IMG/VR virus record: IMGVR_UViG_3300030109_006363
Span: 1-64,000 of that record
Direction: 5' to 3' (one strand)
DNA: 64,000 nucleotides
DNA from: a virus
Below, in pieces: positions 41,875 through 50,885 of the stretch. Within the stretch, counting starts at the first letter, position 1. Every line of letters starts with the position of its first letter. A program made the position numbers and the translations under genes. The notes beneath the pieces were generated by a model that did not search any database, was not told the origin of the DNA, and saw only the letters and a list, made by a program, of their open reading frames with translations.

Positions 41875-43076
41875 AAGTTAAGATCTTTACATTCACCTTC
41901 ATCTTCACAAAGCTCTTTCTTAACTATAGATACTGGAGCAGCTGCTAACTCGTCCTCAGGTATATCTGGAAGCTCAGGAAGCTCTGGAAGCCTAGATGTA
42001 GTACTAGCGCCATCATCTGGAAATTGACCACCTATAGTACATATATCATATATTCCATCACCTATGCAAATTTGTATAGTATAAGTATCATCAGTACTAA
42101 TAGGTGTTCCGAGTATAGAAGTTAATGCACTTTCACATTTTTGTTGAATAATTCTATTCTTAACCGTGTATTCTGTTCTATCTAAGGATATAAGTAATCT
42201 GTTAACTCCGTTTAAAATAGAAAAAGCTTCACTACCTTTTATGTAGAATGTATTTACAAACTTTCTAAATTCAAATAATTTATTTGCTGCTGGTCCTAAA
42301 GCTGATTTAATAGACTCAAAAATATTGTTTGATATATCTCTTAAATTATTAAAGAATGGTATATCTTTGAGATTAAGATTGCCTGCGGCGAAGTTAGTAA
42401 AGCCTTGTGAAAATTCATTATTAACTCTTAATTTTGGAAACTTATCTATAAAAGGTAGGGTATTATCATTATAACAACTACATTCAAAATTATAATTAAA
42501 GACATTGGTAGCTGCTCTAGTACCTTTTTGTATATTATCTTGCATGTATGGGGGTAGTTTATTGTAAAGATCTAAAGCTGCATTAAATGGTTCTAAGCCA
42601 TAAACTGTAGTAGATATATTACCTCTCACTGCATTACCTAATGTACCTATTCCATCGTTTACTGAAGCCAGTAAATTTATACTCTCACCAGATAACAGTT
42701 TAGATATATCATATGCAGCACATGCAAAAGGACCATTCAAAAGTTGACGCAAATAATATAGAATAGAGCATTCATCAAGGTTTAAGAGACCTTCAGCAGA
42801 TTGCAGCATGCCTATAAATTCTTCTAATTGATCTAAGCCTAATTCAAAAATCTTGAGATAGTTTTCCATGAAATCTAAATCAGACTCAGAATAATTATGC
42901 ATGAATTGACCATTTAACTTACCATCACAATCTCTCTCAATTAAATTTTCGAATTGTTTTCTATTTACAAAGAGAGATCTTAGAACTTGAGCTTTAACGT
43001 TAAAGAAACCATTAACATCATCTACTAGTTCATTAACTAATTGATCTATACACGCTGATCTGTTACCGGTACTCAT
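41871..43076 (-). CDS. Hypothetical tail protein with cysteine-tagged C-terminus
   Basis: A 401-residue protein directly downstream of the hub gene. It is mostly helical (VNGFFNVKAQVLRSLF, YLKIFELGLDQLEEFIGML), and cysteines are spread along the chain. The C-terminal part has a proline-rich run (SRLPELPELPDIPEDELA) and ends KELCEDEGECKDLNF. That end matches, with one inserted residue, the end of the 1086-residue protease virion protein (NLCEDEECNTLGF). No gp5 lysozyme domain is visible. It is probably a hub- or spike-associated protein; the shared tail suggests both are handled by the same partner. Confidence 0.5.
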   Translation of the reverse strand: MSTGNRSACIDQLVNELVDDVNGFFNVKAQVLRSLFVNRKQFENLIERDCDGKLNGQFMHNYSESDLDFMENYLKIFELGLDQLEEFIGMLQSAEGLLNLDECSILYYLRQLLNGPFACAAYDISKLLSGESINLLASVNDGIGTLGNAVRGNISTTVYGLEPFNAALDLYNKLPPYMQDNIQKGTRAATNVFNYNFECSCYNDNTLPFIDKFPKLRVNNEFSQGFTNFAAGNLNLKDIPFFNNLRDISNNIFESIKSALGPAANKLFEFRKFVNTFYIKGSEAFSILNGVNRLLISLDRTEYTVKNRIIQQKCESALTSILGTPISTDDTYTIQICIGDGIYDICTIGGQFPDDGASTTSRLPELPELPDIPEDELAAAPVSIVKKELCEDEGECKDLNF

Positions 43077-43078
43077 AT

Positions 43079-44683
43079 CTATGTAAGGACTGTTGGGTTA
43101 TATTGAGGATTTTGTTGCTGTAATTGTCGTTGTATGACACCTGGATCTAATCTAGCATCATCACCTACATTTTCTGGGCCTACATAAGGCTTGACACAAA
43201 CAATTACATTTTGATATTTATCTTTAAAGAATCTATGATGTACGCTTGTAATAAACCATTTGCCTAACAATTTACTATCTGAAACTGCTACTTCTTGACC
43301 TGCTTTAAATACATCTATAAAACGACCTGGTCTTCTAAAAGTATCACCAGGTATATCTAAAGTAAGTTGTAGATTGTAAAATGTTAAATTAGAAACCATT
43401 TGAGCAGTAACTAAGTTTTTATTATCTTCAAATTCGAATCTTGGTAACGAAAAAGGTTTTACTGGTCTATTAGCTCCTTGATAGAAAGGAATATATGGCT
43501 CAGGTGATCCTCCTACGCAACCAAATTTATCCACAAATATTGTTCTCCACTCTTCTTTTACTTTATCTATTTCTATAATCTTTCTTTTTTCTGCTCCCAA
43601 CATAGGATCAGTACTCTTAACTATATAATCACTAAAAAATTCATTTGTATATGTTGTAAAGGGACTAGTTAAATTAGTATTATGAAGCATACCTTGATAC
43701 CTATTAAAGAAAACACCCTGTTCACCTGTATTAGGATTTGTAACTTTACTTACCGGGTTACTCTTATTTTCGCCTAGTTTATCGAGATTACCTTGTAGAT
43801 CTCCTATACCCATTGCCTCAATTGTTAATTTTTCATTATCTTTAAAATAAGCATCTAGAGGTATATACGTATACTTACCCGTATCTCTATTATATTGTAA
43901 AAAAGGTTGAACTGGTAACTTTTGACCTTCTGATACTACGTAATTAAAACGTAAAAGATATTTTAATGCATCAGAGTATCTCCAGTGCTGTCCCGGTGTG
44001 ATATGCTCAATATGATTAGGAAAATCACCATTATTGCCGTTAATATAATGGCTACCAGGAGTAAATTGCTCTTCATCTATTAATCCATCTCCTTCAAAAA
44101 CCTTTTTAAATATATCTCTTTTTATTATATCACCAATAGGTTGTTCAGTTTCGTTAGTTGAAGGCAATCTCATATTAGGTTCTGATTGTCTATTTAATAT
44201 ATGAAAGTTTTTATCTATTAATGCATATGTTTTAAAGTTATTAGATCTATCTGTTTTTGAAATACTATTGCTTTCATCTTGTAAAACAAAAGAATAAAAT
44301 AATCCTTTTTCTTGGTATAATGCTGCTTGTGGTTCAGTGCTTCCAACTACATTAGGATTACCTTTTTGAAATGTTTCATAATCTACAAATCTCACATGAA
44401 GATAATCTTCACCTGTTCCACTACTTATTAATTCGTCTTCAATATAATTGTAAGGATTATTAATAGTTATTGAACCTACTACTTCAGGAGCAAAAAAGTT
44501 TTCATGAATATCTAAACTTACAATAGATGATTTAGTTAAAAGTATACCTTCATTAGCATCCTGCCCAGTAAATCTAATCGGTGGATCCGGATTACCTGAA
44601 AGTAAAAAGAAGCAATAAAACTCTGCACCATTTAATTTAAATTTAAATGATTCATCATCAATAGGTTTAGGAGCAGTAGCCAT
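43079..44683 (-). CDS. 27: Baseplate hub protein, gp27-like
   Basis: A 534-residue protein with features of hub proteins: an N-terminal beta barrel (ILLTKSSIVSLDIHENFFAP, EVVGSITINNPYNY) and a C-terminal barrel with LQLTLDIPGDTFRRPGRFI, VFKAGQEVAV and GKWFITSVHHRF. The segment ending YQNVIVCVKPYVG is typical of the second hub barrel. T4 gp27 has 391 residues, so this one carries an insertion in the middle (about 170-330). It overlaps gene 53 by one base, fitting a wedge/hub operon. Its place next to gp53 and gp48 supports a hub role. Confidence 0.68.
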   Translation of the reverse strand: MATAPKPIDDESFKFKLNGAEFYCFFLLSGNPDPPIRFTGQDANEGILLTKSSIVSLDIHENFFAPEVVGSITINNPYNYIEDELISSGTGEDYLHVRFVDYETFQKGNPNVVGSTEPQAALYQEKGLFYSFVLQDESNSISKTDRSNNFKTYALIDKNFHILNRQSEPNMRLPSTNETEQPIGDIIKRDIFKKVFEGDGLIDEEQFTPGSHYINGNNGDFPNHIEHITPGQHWRYSDALKYLLRFNYVVSEGQKLPVQPFLQYNRDTGKYTYIPLDAYFKDNEKLTIEAMGIGDLQGNLDKLGENKSNPVSKVTNPNTGEQGVFFNRYQGMLHNTNLTSPFTTYTNEFFSDYIVKSTDPMLGAEKRKIIEIDKVKEEWRTIFVDKFGCVGGSPEPYIPFYQGANRPVKPFSLPRFEFEDNKNLVTAQMVSNLTFYNLQLTLDIPGDTFRRPGRFIDVFKAGQEVAVSDSKLLGKWFITSVHHRFFKDKYQNVIVCVKPYVGPENVGDDARLDPGVIQRQLQQQNPQYNPTVLT

Positions 44684-45075
44684 TATCTAAGTGTGGCTTC
44701 AGTTATCTGCTGGTATATTAAACCTCTCTTACTTGGTTTAATAAAAGTAAGCTGTTGACCGCCTTCAGCAAAAAAACTGTTACCAATAGTTTCTTTATTC
44801 AACAAATATATAATCCACCAACTATGAATATCACCGTATATGTCATACGATGTAGTAGTTAGAGCTTGTTTACTAACAACATTATGTGTATCTAATAATG
44901 AACTATCAATGTTATCTGGAAATTCCATCTTGTTTAGTATATTGTAAAAGTAAAACTCTTTACCATTTACAGGTTGTGTAAACAACTTAAATATACGCTC
45001 ATAGCGATTCAAAGGTAAACTTGGTAAAGCGTTTACCTGATCTTGATATTGTCCTGTTTTTCCTGTTAAACTCAT
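44683..45075 (-). CDS. 53: Baseplate wedge protein gp53
   Basis: A 130-residue wedge protein, shorter than T4 gp53 (196). The conserved core is visible as SYDIYGDIHSWWIIYLLN near residue 80, and GQQLTFIKPSKRGL near the end recalls the LysM-like part. gp53 completes the wedge and joins it to the hub ring. The tandem order hub, gp53, tube cap is tight: 1 base of overlap downstream and 3 bases of spacing upstream. Confidence 0.8.
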   Translation of the reverse strand: MSLTGKTGQYQDQVNALPSLPLNRYERIFKLFTQPVNGKEFYFYNILNKMEFPDNIDSSLLDTHNVVSKQALTTTSYDIYGDIHSWWIIYLLNKETIGNSFFAEGGQQLTFIKPSKRGLIYQQITEATLR

Positions 45076-45078
45076 AAA

Positions 45079-46575
45079 TTATTCCCTTCTATAATTTCTA
45101 GCTCCTTCACTTAAATTTCGTTGTTGCTCTTGTTCGTCCTGAGGTTGAGGTAATAGTGATATACTTGGTACTTCTTCTCTAAATCCTCCTAATTGACTGT
45201 AGTCAGTAGCTGCGCTTTCCCTTTCCCTTGCTTCTTGAGGACTAACCCCTGATCGAGTATCTTCCATATACAAAGTAGCTACTTGTCCATCAGGGGTGAT
45301 TATCGTCTTAGGTGTGAACTTAGAACTAGAACTACCTAATCCCGCATCAGCTAAATTTTCAGGTGTTGCCGGTTGGTTAGCACCAGGAACTATTCTTCCG
45401 AGTCCGGTTTGCCTACTCCGTTCAGCTGGAGGTGTAGGTCTGGGTTGATTTTGATTAGGAAGTTGATCTCCTGTCCTAATAGCTCGAGCTAAATCTGATC
45501 TCTTGTTTAAAGTTCTCTCTCTTTGATACTTACCTTTTTGAAATCCTTCTTCTTCTTTAGCTTGATTAGCAGAGTATCTATCAAAATCACCAAAAGCATC
45601 TCTATTGTCACATATCTCTTCAACAAAGTTAGCTGGTTCTACTGTTAACGATCTAAAAGTAAAATTACAAACATATGCTTCAGGTATAACTCTTGTACCT
45701 ATTCTTCTTCTGTTTCCTAATAAGCTTACTTCAAAATTCTCTAAATAAGCCCATTGTATGTATCTTAAACCAGGTACTACTAAATTATAGATAGCAGGAA
45801 AATCCATTCCAATAGGACCATATCTATAAGGCCTGTTCATTTTAGTAAAATCGCATATAAATTTAAAGTTCTTATCTATTGAATCATCTTCCAAAGTATT
45901 GGAAAGAGTAAATCCTATCTGTAATCCATTATCAGTATTACTATATTGATAAAATTTAGGAGTTTCAATATATGAGCCAGGCGTACCAATAGTTTGTCTA
46001 CCGGGGTTTAATCCTAATGCCTTAGTTACACCAGTAGCTGCTCCTGAAACTGTCTTAGCTACTTTATCAGCTAATGATTGGTCGCCACTATTACCTGTAT
46101 CACCAAATGAAGCGAGAGCATTTACAGCTGCAACTCCTCCACCTACTAAACTCTCACCAGCAGCACCTAAACCTTGTATTTCTTTACCTCCAAACATCTG
46201 TGCACCTCTTTGACTAATAGGTGAAAATGTATCAGCGAATTCGGTACTAAATGATCTAAAACTATCTTCAAAAAATGGAAAATTTAATCTAGCTATAGCA
46301 TTATTCTTAACAGTATATAATCCTTTGTAAAAATCTAAACCAGGATTCTTACTATTAGTATACGAACCTGCATTGTTTTGTGGAGATAAAATATTCATAT
46401 ACCCGTCTATAAACGAGCGTAATTGCGAATACTGTAATTCGTAAGCTGTTATGAAAGCAGATGGCGCTTCGTTACGTAAGTCAGAAGTTCTTGGTACAGA
46501 AGTCCAATCGTACTCCTTTACGATATCATATACGCCTGGATTCTTTCCATTACGAATGTCATCATATCTCGCCAT
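45079..46575 (-). CDS. 48: Baseplate tail-tube cap protein, gp48-like
   Basis: A 498-residue protein with a tube-like core: GLQIGFTLSNTLEDDSIDKN, MDFPAIYNLVVPGLRYIQWA, VSLLGNRRRIGTRVIPEAYV and CNFTFRSLTVEPANFVEE. This strand order is that of the gp48/gp54 proteins that sit on the hub and start tube assembly. An Ala/Gly-rich insertion occurs at about 120-195, and the C-terminal 150 residues are Gln/Pro/Arg-rich and probably disordered. T4 gp48 has 364 residues. It has a GATAAATA promoter 5 bases from the ATG. Confidence 0.65.
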   Translation of the reverse strand: MARYDDIRNGKNPGVYDIVKEYDWTSVPRTSDLRNEAPSAFITAYELQYSQLRSFIDGYMNILSPQNNAGSYTNSKNPGLDFYKGLYTVKNNAIARLNFPFFEDSFRSFSTEFADTFSPISQRGAQMFGGKEIQGLGAAGESLVGGGVAAVNALASFGDTGNSGDQSLADKVAKTVSGAATGVTKALGLNPGRQTIGTPGSYIETPKFYQYSNTDNGLQIGFTLSNTLEDDSIDKNFKFICDFTKMNRPYRYGPIGMDFPAIYNLVVPGLRYIQWAYLENFEVSLLGNRRRIGTRVIPEAYVCNFTFRSLTVEPANFVEEICDNRDAFGDFDRYSANQAKEEEGFQKGKYQRERTLNKRSDLARAIRTGDQLPNQNQPRPTPPAERSRQTGLGRIVPGANQPATPENLADAGLGSSSSKFTPKTIITPDGQVATLYMEDTRSGVSPQEARERESAATDYSQLGGFREEVPSISLLPQPQDEQEQQRNLSEGARNYRRE

Positions 46576-46580
46576 ATTAA

Positions 46581-46588
46581 TATTTATC
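46581..46588 (-). promoter_or_regulatory. Late promoter GATAAATA
   Basis: Lies 5 bases before the ATG at 46575. It probably drives the gp48-gp53-gp27 genes. Confidence 0.7.
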
Positions 46589-46595
46589 CACTAAA

Positions 46596-48101
46596 TTAGG
46601 TTGGCTGCATAGTATATGCAGAGTTGAGGAAGTTTGTTTTAGAATCATTATATGATGGGCCTTCCATTGAGCCTGGCATATCATTGTTAAGAGGGTTTTG
46701 TACAACTACCGGTGTAGTATTATTGCTTCCATTTTTAGCTATTTGTGCTGTAAGTTGAACTAACTGAGCTAAAAGCTGATTAGATCTTTTTACCTCAGCA
46801 GCTACAGCTTTGTCAAAAACATCTTTTATAGCAATACTTTCTGTAGCAGCGCCTTTAATTAATTTAGATAATGTACCACCTTCTTTCATTCCTACTACAT
46901 CATCTCTACTATTAAAGTTTACTAATGTACCATCATTAAATCTTGCAAAGTCATCTGCGTATACAACTCTTTTAAAGGCTTCAATAGGAGATTCACCTCC
47001 AGGTACTAATGCTTTAAATGCAGCTTTAACACCCGAACCTACAGTGCTAAATTTCTTACCAAAGCTTTTTAAGCCTCCCATTACGTTATCTACTATACCT
47101 GTAAATATACCTACAAATTTATCTTTAATAGAAGCAAAGAAGTCACCTGCTTTACCTAATACAAATCCTGTACCTTTTGCAATACTTTCTCCTGCGCCAG
47201 CTAACCACGATATTACACTTCCAACAAAAGGTAACGCTTCATTAAAATGTTCTCCAGCTTCAGCCCATTCACCTCTAAATACTGCTCCTATACCTTTACC
47301 CAATGAAATAATATTCTGTATACCAGGTAACTTCATAGCAAACTCTTTTATCTTACCCCACATATCAAATTGACCACCAGTAGGATCAATTCCTTCTCTT
47401 TCTTTCTTAGCTTGATTTAAATCGTAAATTAATAACGCCCCATCAATTATCATAGAAGCTATATTAGTGACTCCAAATGGAAGTAAATTTAAAATACCAG
47501 AAGCAAATTCAAAAAGAGCTGGAATATAATCACCTTTTTTCCATCTTGATATACCAAAACCGAAACTGAATAAAGAACCTATAACAGGAATAAACCTACC
47601 AAATTTTAGTAATCTACCTCCTATACCTTTCGCTAAGCCAGCTAATATTTTACCTAGCTTACCGCCTTTCATAGCTTTAAAAAAGCCGCTAGCTAACTTA
47701 CCCATAGGCTTTAAAAGCTTAGGTAAAGTTTTAGCTACAAACTCTGCAACCGGCCCTATAAAGTCAGCAATCCAAGCAGCAAATGCTGTAATACCTGCTC
47801 CTAGAGCTAATAGTAAAGGAAATTTAAGTTTAGGAGGTTTTTCTTCTTTAGTTTTTTGAACTGATTCTTTAGCCATTCCAGCTGGAGTAGAAGCTCGATC
47901 CGTTTCACCGAATGCATCCTTTTCATTTTTTTTCTGAACATTAAAGAAAGCTTCAGCAGCAATAGTTGATTCATTTGTAATACGCCTTCTCTCCGCCGAA
48001 GTTAAGACGGGATTAACCTTTTTTAAAATCTTTTTATCAGCAGCACCTCCTATGGTTTCACCAGATACTACTTTTCCTAATATGTTAAAGGGATTAGCCA
48101 C
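46596..48101 (-). CDS. 29: Tape measure / hub protein, gp29-like
   Basis: A 501-residue protein with a series of hydrophobic, glycine-rich segments (LKFPLLLALGAGITAFAAWI near 93, FIPVIGSLFSFGFG near 172, FEFASGILNLLPFGV near 200, ALPFVGSVISWLAG near 290) separated by basic helices. This is the typical composition of tape measure proteins. The C-terminal part has FARFNDGTLVNFNSRDDVVG and a coiled-coil-like segment (RSNQLLAQLVQLTAQIA). T4 gp29 has 590 residues. The start is GTG, 5 bases after CATAAATA. It follows two chaperone-like genes, the usual tail order. Confidence 0.7.
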   Translation of the reverse strand: MANPFNILGKVVSGETIGGAADKKILKKVNPVLTSAERRRITNESTIAAEAFFNVQKKNEKDAFGETDRASTPAGMAKESVQKTKEEKPPKLKFPLLLALGAGITAFAAWIADFIGPVAEFVAKTLPKLLKPMGKLASGFFKAMKGGKLGKILAGLAKGIGGRLLKFGRFIPVIGSLFSFGFGISRWKKGDYIPALFEFASGILNLLPFGVTNIASMIIDGALLIYDLNQAKKEREGIDPTGGQFDMWGKIKEFAMKLPGIQNIISLGKGIGAVFRGEWAEAGEHFNEALPFVGSVISWLAGAGESIAKGTGFVLGKAGDFFASIKDKFVGIFTGIVDNVMGGLKSFGKKFSTVGSGVKAAFKALVPGGESPIEAFKRVVYADDFARFNDGTLVNFNSRDDVVGMKEGGTLSKLIKGAATESIAIKDVFDKAVAAEVKRSNQLLAQLVQLTAQIAKNGSNNTTPVVVQNPLNNDMPGSMEGPSYNDSKTNFLNSAYTMQPT

Positions 48102-48106
48102 ATATA

Positions 48107-48114
48107 TATTTATG
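48107..48114 (-). promoter_or_regulatory. Late promoter CATAAATA
   Basis: Lies 5 bases before the GTG at 48101 and overlaps the stop region of the upstream gene. Confidence 0.65.
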
Positions 48115-48850
48115 CACTAGTAGTGGCATCAAGCAATGAAGCATCTATAGGTATAATAGATTCATTAACAGTTAATATACCTTCTTCGAACTTAGCTACT
48201 TTAGTTAAAAAAGAAGTGATATCATCATATAGTTCTAAGGGCAGCTGCTCTACTATTTTAACTCTATCAACAACTTTTAATTCATTAAAGTTGATTAATT
48301 CTTCCTCAACTTGAACGGACTTGATAGTTTTAATTAATTCAAATATATAAATTAACCCCATTGCCTCTGAAAGATTTTCACTTTTTAAATTATCTATTTC
48401 TTGAATGCACTTCTTTAAGATAATGTTTTCTTCTTGTAGAGTTGGTATTCTTAATTCAACATTAATAGAACCTATTTTAACTTTTTTTGTTAGTTTGAAA
48501 GGCGGTACTTCTTTCGCTTTTAGTAATGAATCTTTTAAAGAAACTACGTCCCCGTCGTCTATTTTTATTTTATCACCTAAAGATTCTACTCTTAAAGCTA
48601 GTAATGCTGGTATCCTATCAAAAGTAAATAAAGTATCGCTATCTACATTTTCAATAATTAATTCATTTACTGCTTTAGTAAATTGTAATGCACCAAGAAC
48701 TCCGTTGACTGCAGTAGATATGATATCTTTTTGTTGTTTTAAGGTGATTTGCTTAGCTGTTACTTCTTTTTTAATTGAAGGTATAAAAACTTTAAACTCT
48801 TTTTTAAGCTCAGAAAGTTTATTAATAAAATCCTTAGTTGAAGTACTCAT
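48110..48850 (-). CDS. Baseplate assembly/tail chaperone, gp26/gp51-like
   Basis: A 246-residue protein. The N-terminal stretch FKVFIPSIKKEVTAKQITLKQ followed by helix QKDIISTAVNGVLGAL is the pattern of T4-like baseplate assembly proteins (gp26/gp51 type), which fold hub components without staying in the virion. The segment KVKIGSINVELRIPTLQEEN repeats a similar strand-helix theme. It lies between tube-like genes and the tape measure, the normal place of tail chaperones, and has its own late promoter. The paralog upstream shares size and layout. Confidence 0.55.
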   Translation of the reverse strand: MSTSTKDFINKLSELKKEFKVFIPSIKKEVTAKQITLKQQKDIISTAVNGVLGALQFTKAVNELIIENVDSDTLFTFDRIPALLALRVESLGDKIKIDDGDVVSLKDSLLKAKEVPPFKLTKKVKIGSINVELRIPTLQEENIILKKCIQEIDNLKSENLSEAMGLIYIFELIKTIKSVQVEEELINFNELKVVDRVKIVEQLPLELYDDITSFLTKVAKFEEGILTVNESIIPIDASLLDATTSA

Positions 48851-48855
48851 GATAT

Positions 48856-48863
48856 TATTTAAC
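48856..48863 (-). promoter_or_regulatory. Late promoter GTTAAATA
   Basis: Lies 5 bases before the ATG at 48850 and touches the stop codon of the upstream gene. Confidence 0.6.
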
Positions 48864-49630
48864 TAGTTATCTAATTTTGCAACTTTATCGTTTTGCTCTT
48901 CATTTTCCCGCATATATAGATCCATATAATCTAATATATCTTTGAACGTACTGTTAAGAAGAAATGATACATCTTTTATTCTTTTACTTAAAACAAATAT
49001 ATACTCTCTATAAGTATACTCATCTATACAATTGAATAAGTTCTGTAAAAAATAAAAAGGCGAAGCATTTAAAAAACTAATTTCATAATCATCATTATTA
49101 GGTATTAAAGTATATTCAAGAACATGTTTGTTATCATTTATAAACTCATTTATGACAGTAAGTACATCAGTAGGTAAGTTATTAGTTATGTCGATTAATT
49201 CTTGATCTGATACATTATTTAAATCTATAGCATCGTTGTCTATTTTAATTTCTTTTATTACACTAAAGATGTTATCTGTATTAATTAAAAATTTAGAAGG
49301 ATAGTCTAAAACTAATTTTAAGTTACCAACTTCTCTCTCTTGTCTTATATCAATTATTTCATCAAAATTTTTTATTACTAAATCTATACCTACATCTTTA
49401 TCTAAACCGTTTATGTTAATATTAAAAGATTGTTTTAAACATCTCTTTCTAAGATAAAGAAGAGTAATAAATTTTTCTAATGCATTTAAATTTTTCGTTA
49501 CAATAAAATCTTCTAATTTATTTAAATTATGCTCAAGTGAAGATTCAAAAAAGAACTGTCTAGAGTCTTTAAATAAGAACTCTTTTGTAACTACTTCCTT
49601 ACCGTTAGGAAGTTTAAATACACATTGCAT
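48863..49630 (-). CDS. Second gp26/gp51-like tail assembly protein
   Basis: A 255-residue protein with the same outline as its neighbour: CVFKLPNGKEVVTKEFLFKD at the N-terminus, a helical part with LEKFITLLYLRKRCLKQSF, and the strand NLKLVLDYPSKF near residue 107. The C-terminal half is helical and acidic (YREYIFVLSKRIKDVSFLL). No TAAATA octamer lies before its ATG, so it is probably read from the upstream tube-like genes. A chaperone role in hub or tape-measure assembly is inferred from position and pattern. Confidence 0.45.
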   Translation of the reverse strand: MQCVFKLPNGKEVVTKEFLFKDSRQFFFESSLEHNLNKLEDFIVTKNLNALEKFITLLYLRKRCLKQSFNININGLDKDVGIDLVIKNFDEIIDIRQEREVGNLKLVLDYPSKFLINTDNIFSVIKEIKIDNDAIDLNNVSDQELIDITNNLPTDVLTVINEFINDNKHVLEYTLIPNNDDYEISFLNASPFYFLQNLFNCIDEYTYREYIFVLSKRIKDVSFLLNSTFKDILDYMDLYMRENEEQNDKVAKLDN

Positions 49631-49644
49631 ATTAATAATTATTA

Positions 49645-50292
49645 CTAAAATGCAAAAGGTAAAGCCTGCCCAGTAGTTCGTAAAGGCTTATAATCTCTAA
49701 AAGCAAATGTAACTGACTTTTCCTGAAACTCTTCATCATTATACGATAATTGATAACCTTCTACATTTGTAGGAAACACTTCTCTAAACTCATACCCTTT
49801 ACGTAAACGCATTCTATTATCATACTGTCTTAAGATAACTTTAGGACATAAGAGATTCCTTTCTAGTAAACCATCTATACCTAAAGCTATCATCCAAGGT
49901 CTAAAGAAGAAGTGCTCAATATCATCGATAGTATCAAAAAAGTTAATAGCTAAATTTTTAGATAAAAAGTCTACTCTTTTGTTTAAAGCATACCCGGGTA
50001 AGAAGCCACCCATATTTTGTTGACCGGCAATATCAAATTGCGAGTTTTCATTAGGAACGTTAACTGTTCTTGCTACTAAGATATTACCATTTTCTGTAAA
50101 TGCATCTGGCTCTGTAGTAGCTTTCCAATTGTCTGCGTCTTGTTTATACGCTTTAGTAATAGCTTTATTAATGTTAGGTATTAACTCTGAACCCTCGTAA
50201 AGAAATTCTATCTTCCAAAGAAAGGGATGCGAGAGAAAGAACCTTTCACTATAGCTATACCTATCGAGAAAATCTTGCTGCTCAAACGCCAT
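49645..50292 (-). CDS. Tail tube-like protein (gp19/gp54 fold)
   Basis: A 215-residue protein related in pattern to tail tube proteins. FLSHPFLWKIEFLYEGS is a first strand pair, NILVARTVNVPNENSQFDIA marks a tube-like hairpin, FFFRPWMIALGIDGLL is the characteristic buried helix, and REVFPTNVEGYQLSYNDEEF with VTFAFRDYKPL forms the final strands. It is longer than the major tube protein downstream of the sheath. It could be the tube initiator (gp54-like) or a minor tube ring. It has its own ATTAAATA promoter. Confidence 0.6.
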   Translation of the reverse strand: MAFEQQDFLDRYSYSERFFLSHPFLWKIEFLYEGSELIPNINKAITKAYKQDADNWKATTEPDAFTENGNILVARTVNVPNENSQFDIAGQQNMGGFLPGYALNKRVDFLSKNLAINFFDTIDDIEHFFFRPWMIALGIDGLLERNLLCPKVILRQYDNRMRLRKGYEFREVFPTNVEGYQLSYNDEEFQEKSVTFAFRDYKPLRTTGQALPFAF

Positions 50293-50298
50293 TAATAA

Positions 50299-50306
50299 TA
50301 TTTAAT
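50299..50306 (-). promoter_or_regulatory. Late promoter ATTAAATA
   Basis: Lies 6 bases before the ATG at 50292. Confidence 0.65.
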
Positions 50307-50317
50307 CGCGAGTGTAA

Positions 50318-50860
50318 TTAAGAAAGGGCAAAGTCTCTATAGAAGTGGAATGCAAAGGTTACATCAAAGCTTAATACATCACCTGAACCATCAGCAATAT
50401 CATAACTTACAGCTCCAACATTTCTAAGAGAAGCTCCTACAAGTTCGATATTTCTAACATCATTAAGCTGTTTGTCAACTTGAACTAAATTAATAACAGA
50501 TTCTTCACCAGGCATGCCATATTGACCTATTGAAGTTTCATTATTAAAAACCACTCTAGAAGCAGCTTCAAATTTAGTTCTTAACTGACAATCTTCATCA
50601 TGATAAAAACTAATTGTATATCCTCCTGCTTCAGGGTAAGTCGATCTACCAGGTACTTGAAACTCTTGTCCAAAATAGTTAACTACCTTACTATCAATGT
50701 TTCGTCCCGGCAACTGCGCTGTCTTTGCATAAACTAGATCATTATCACCAACAAATGTAATTCCACCTGCTAATGTAATGTTTCTAACTCTAAATAGAAA
50801 ATCTCTCGAAAATTGATTTTCTGCTGCTTTAGTAAAGAAGTTTTGAATTGTTGTTGCCAT
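50318..50860 (-). CDS. 19: Tail tube protein gp19
   Basis: The major tail tube subunit, forming the inner tube through which DNA passes. Recognisable parts are RDFLFRVRNITLAGG, VYAKTAQLPGRNIDSKVVNY with GQEFQVPGRSTYPEAGGY, YTISFYHDEDCQLRTKFEA, and VSYDIADGSGDVLSFDVTF with FHFYRDF. Length is 180 residues against 163 in T4. It follows the sheath gene by 25 bases and has its own promoter 5 bases from the ATG, as expected for a highly expressed structural gene. Confidence 0.85.
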   Translation of the reverse strand: MATTIQNFFTKAAENQFSRDFLFRVRNITLAGGITFVGDNDLVYAKTAQLPGRNIDSKVVNYFGQEFQVPGRSTYPEAGGYTISFYHDEDCQLRTKFEAASRVVFNNETSIGQYGMPGEESVINLVQVDKQLNDVRNIELVGASLRNVGAVSYDIADGSGDVLSFDVTFAFHFYRDFALS

Positions 50861-50865
50861 AATAA

Positions 50866-50873
50866 TATTTAAT
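50866..50873 (-). promoter_or_regulatory. Late promoter ATTAAATA of the tube gene
   Basis: Lies 5 bases before the ATG at 50860. Confidence 0.7.
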
Positions 50874-50885
50874 TGTTCTTATTGT

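Noticed and set aside
46810-47373. 187-codon + strand frame opposite the tape measure gene
   Set aside because: Pro/Leu/Asn-rich shadow of hydrophobic coding sequence, without a start signal.
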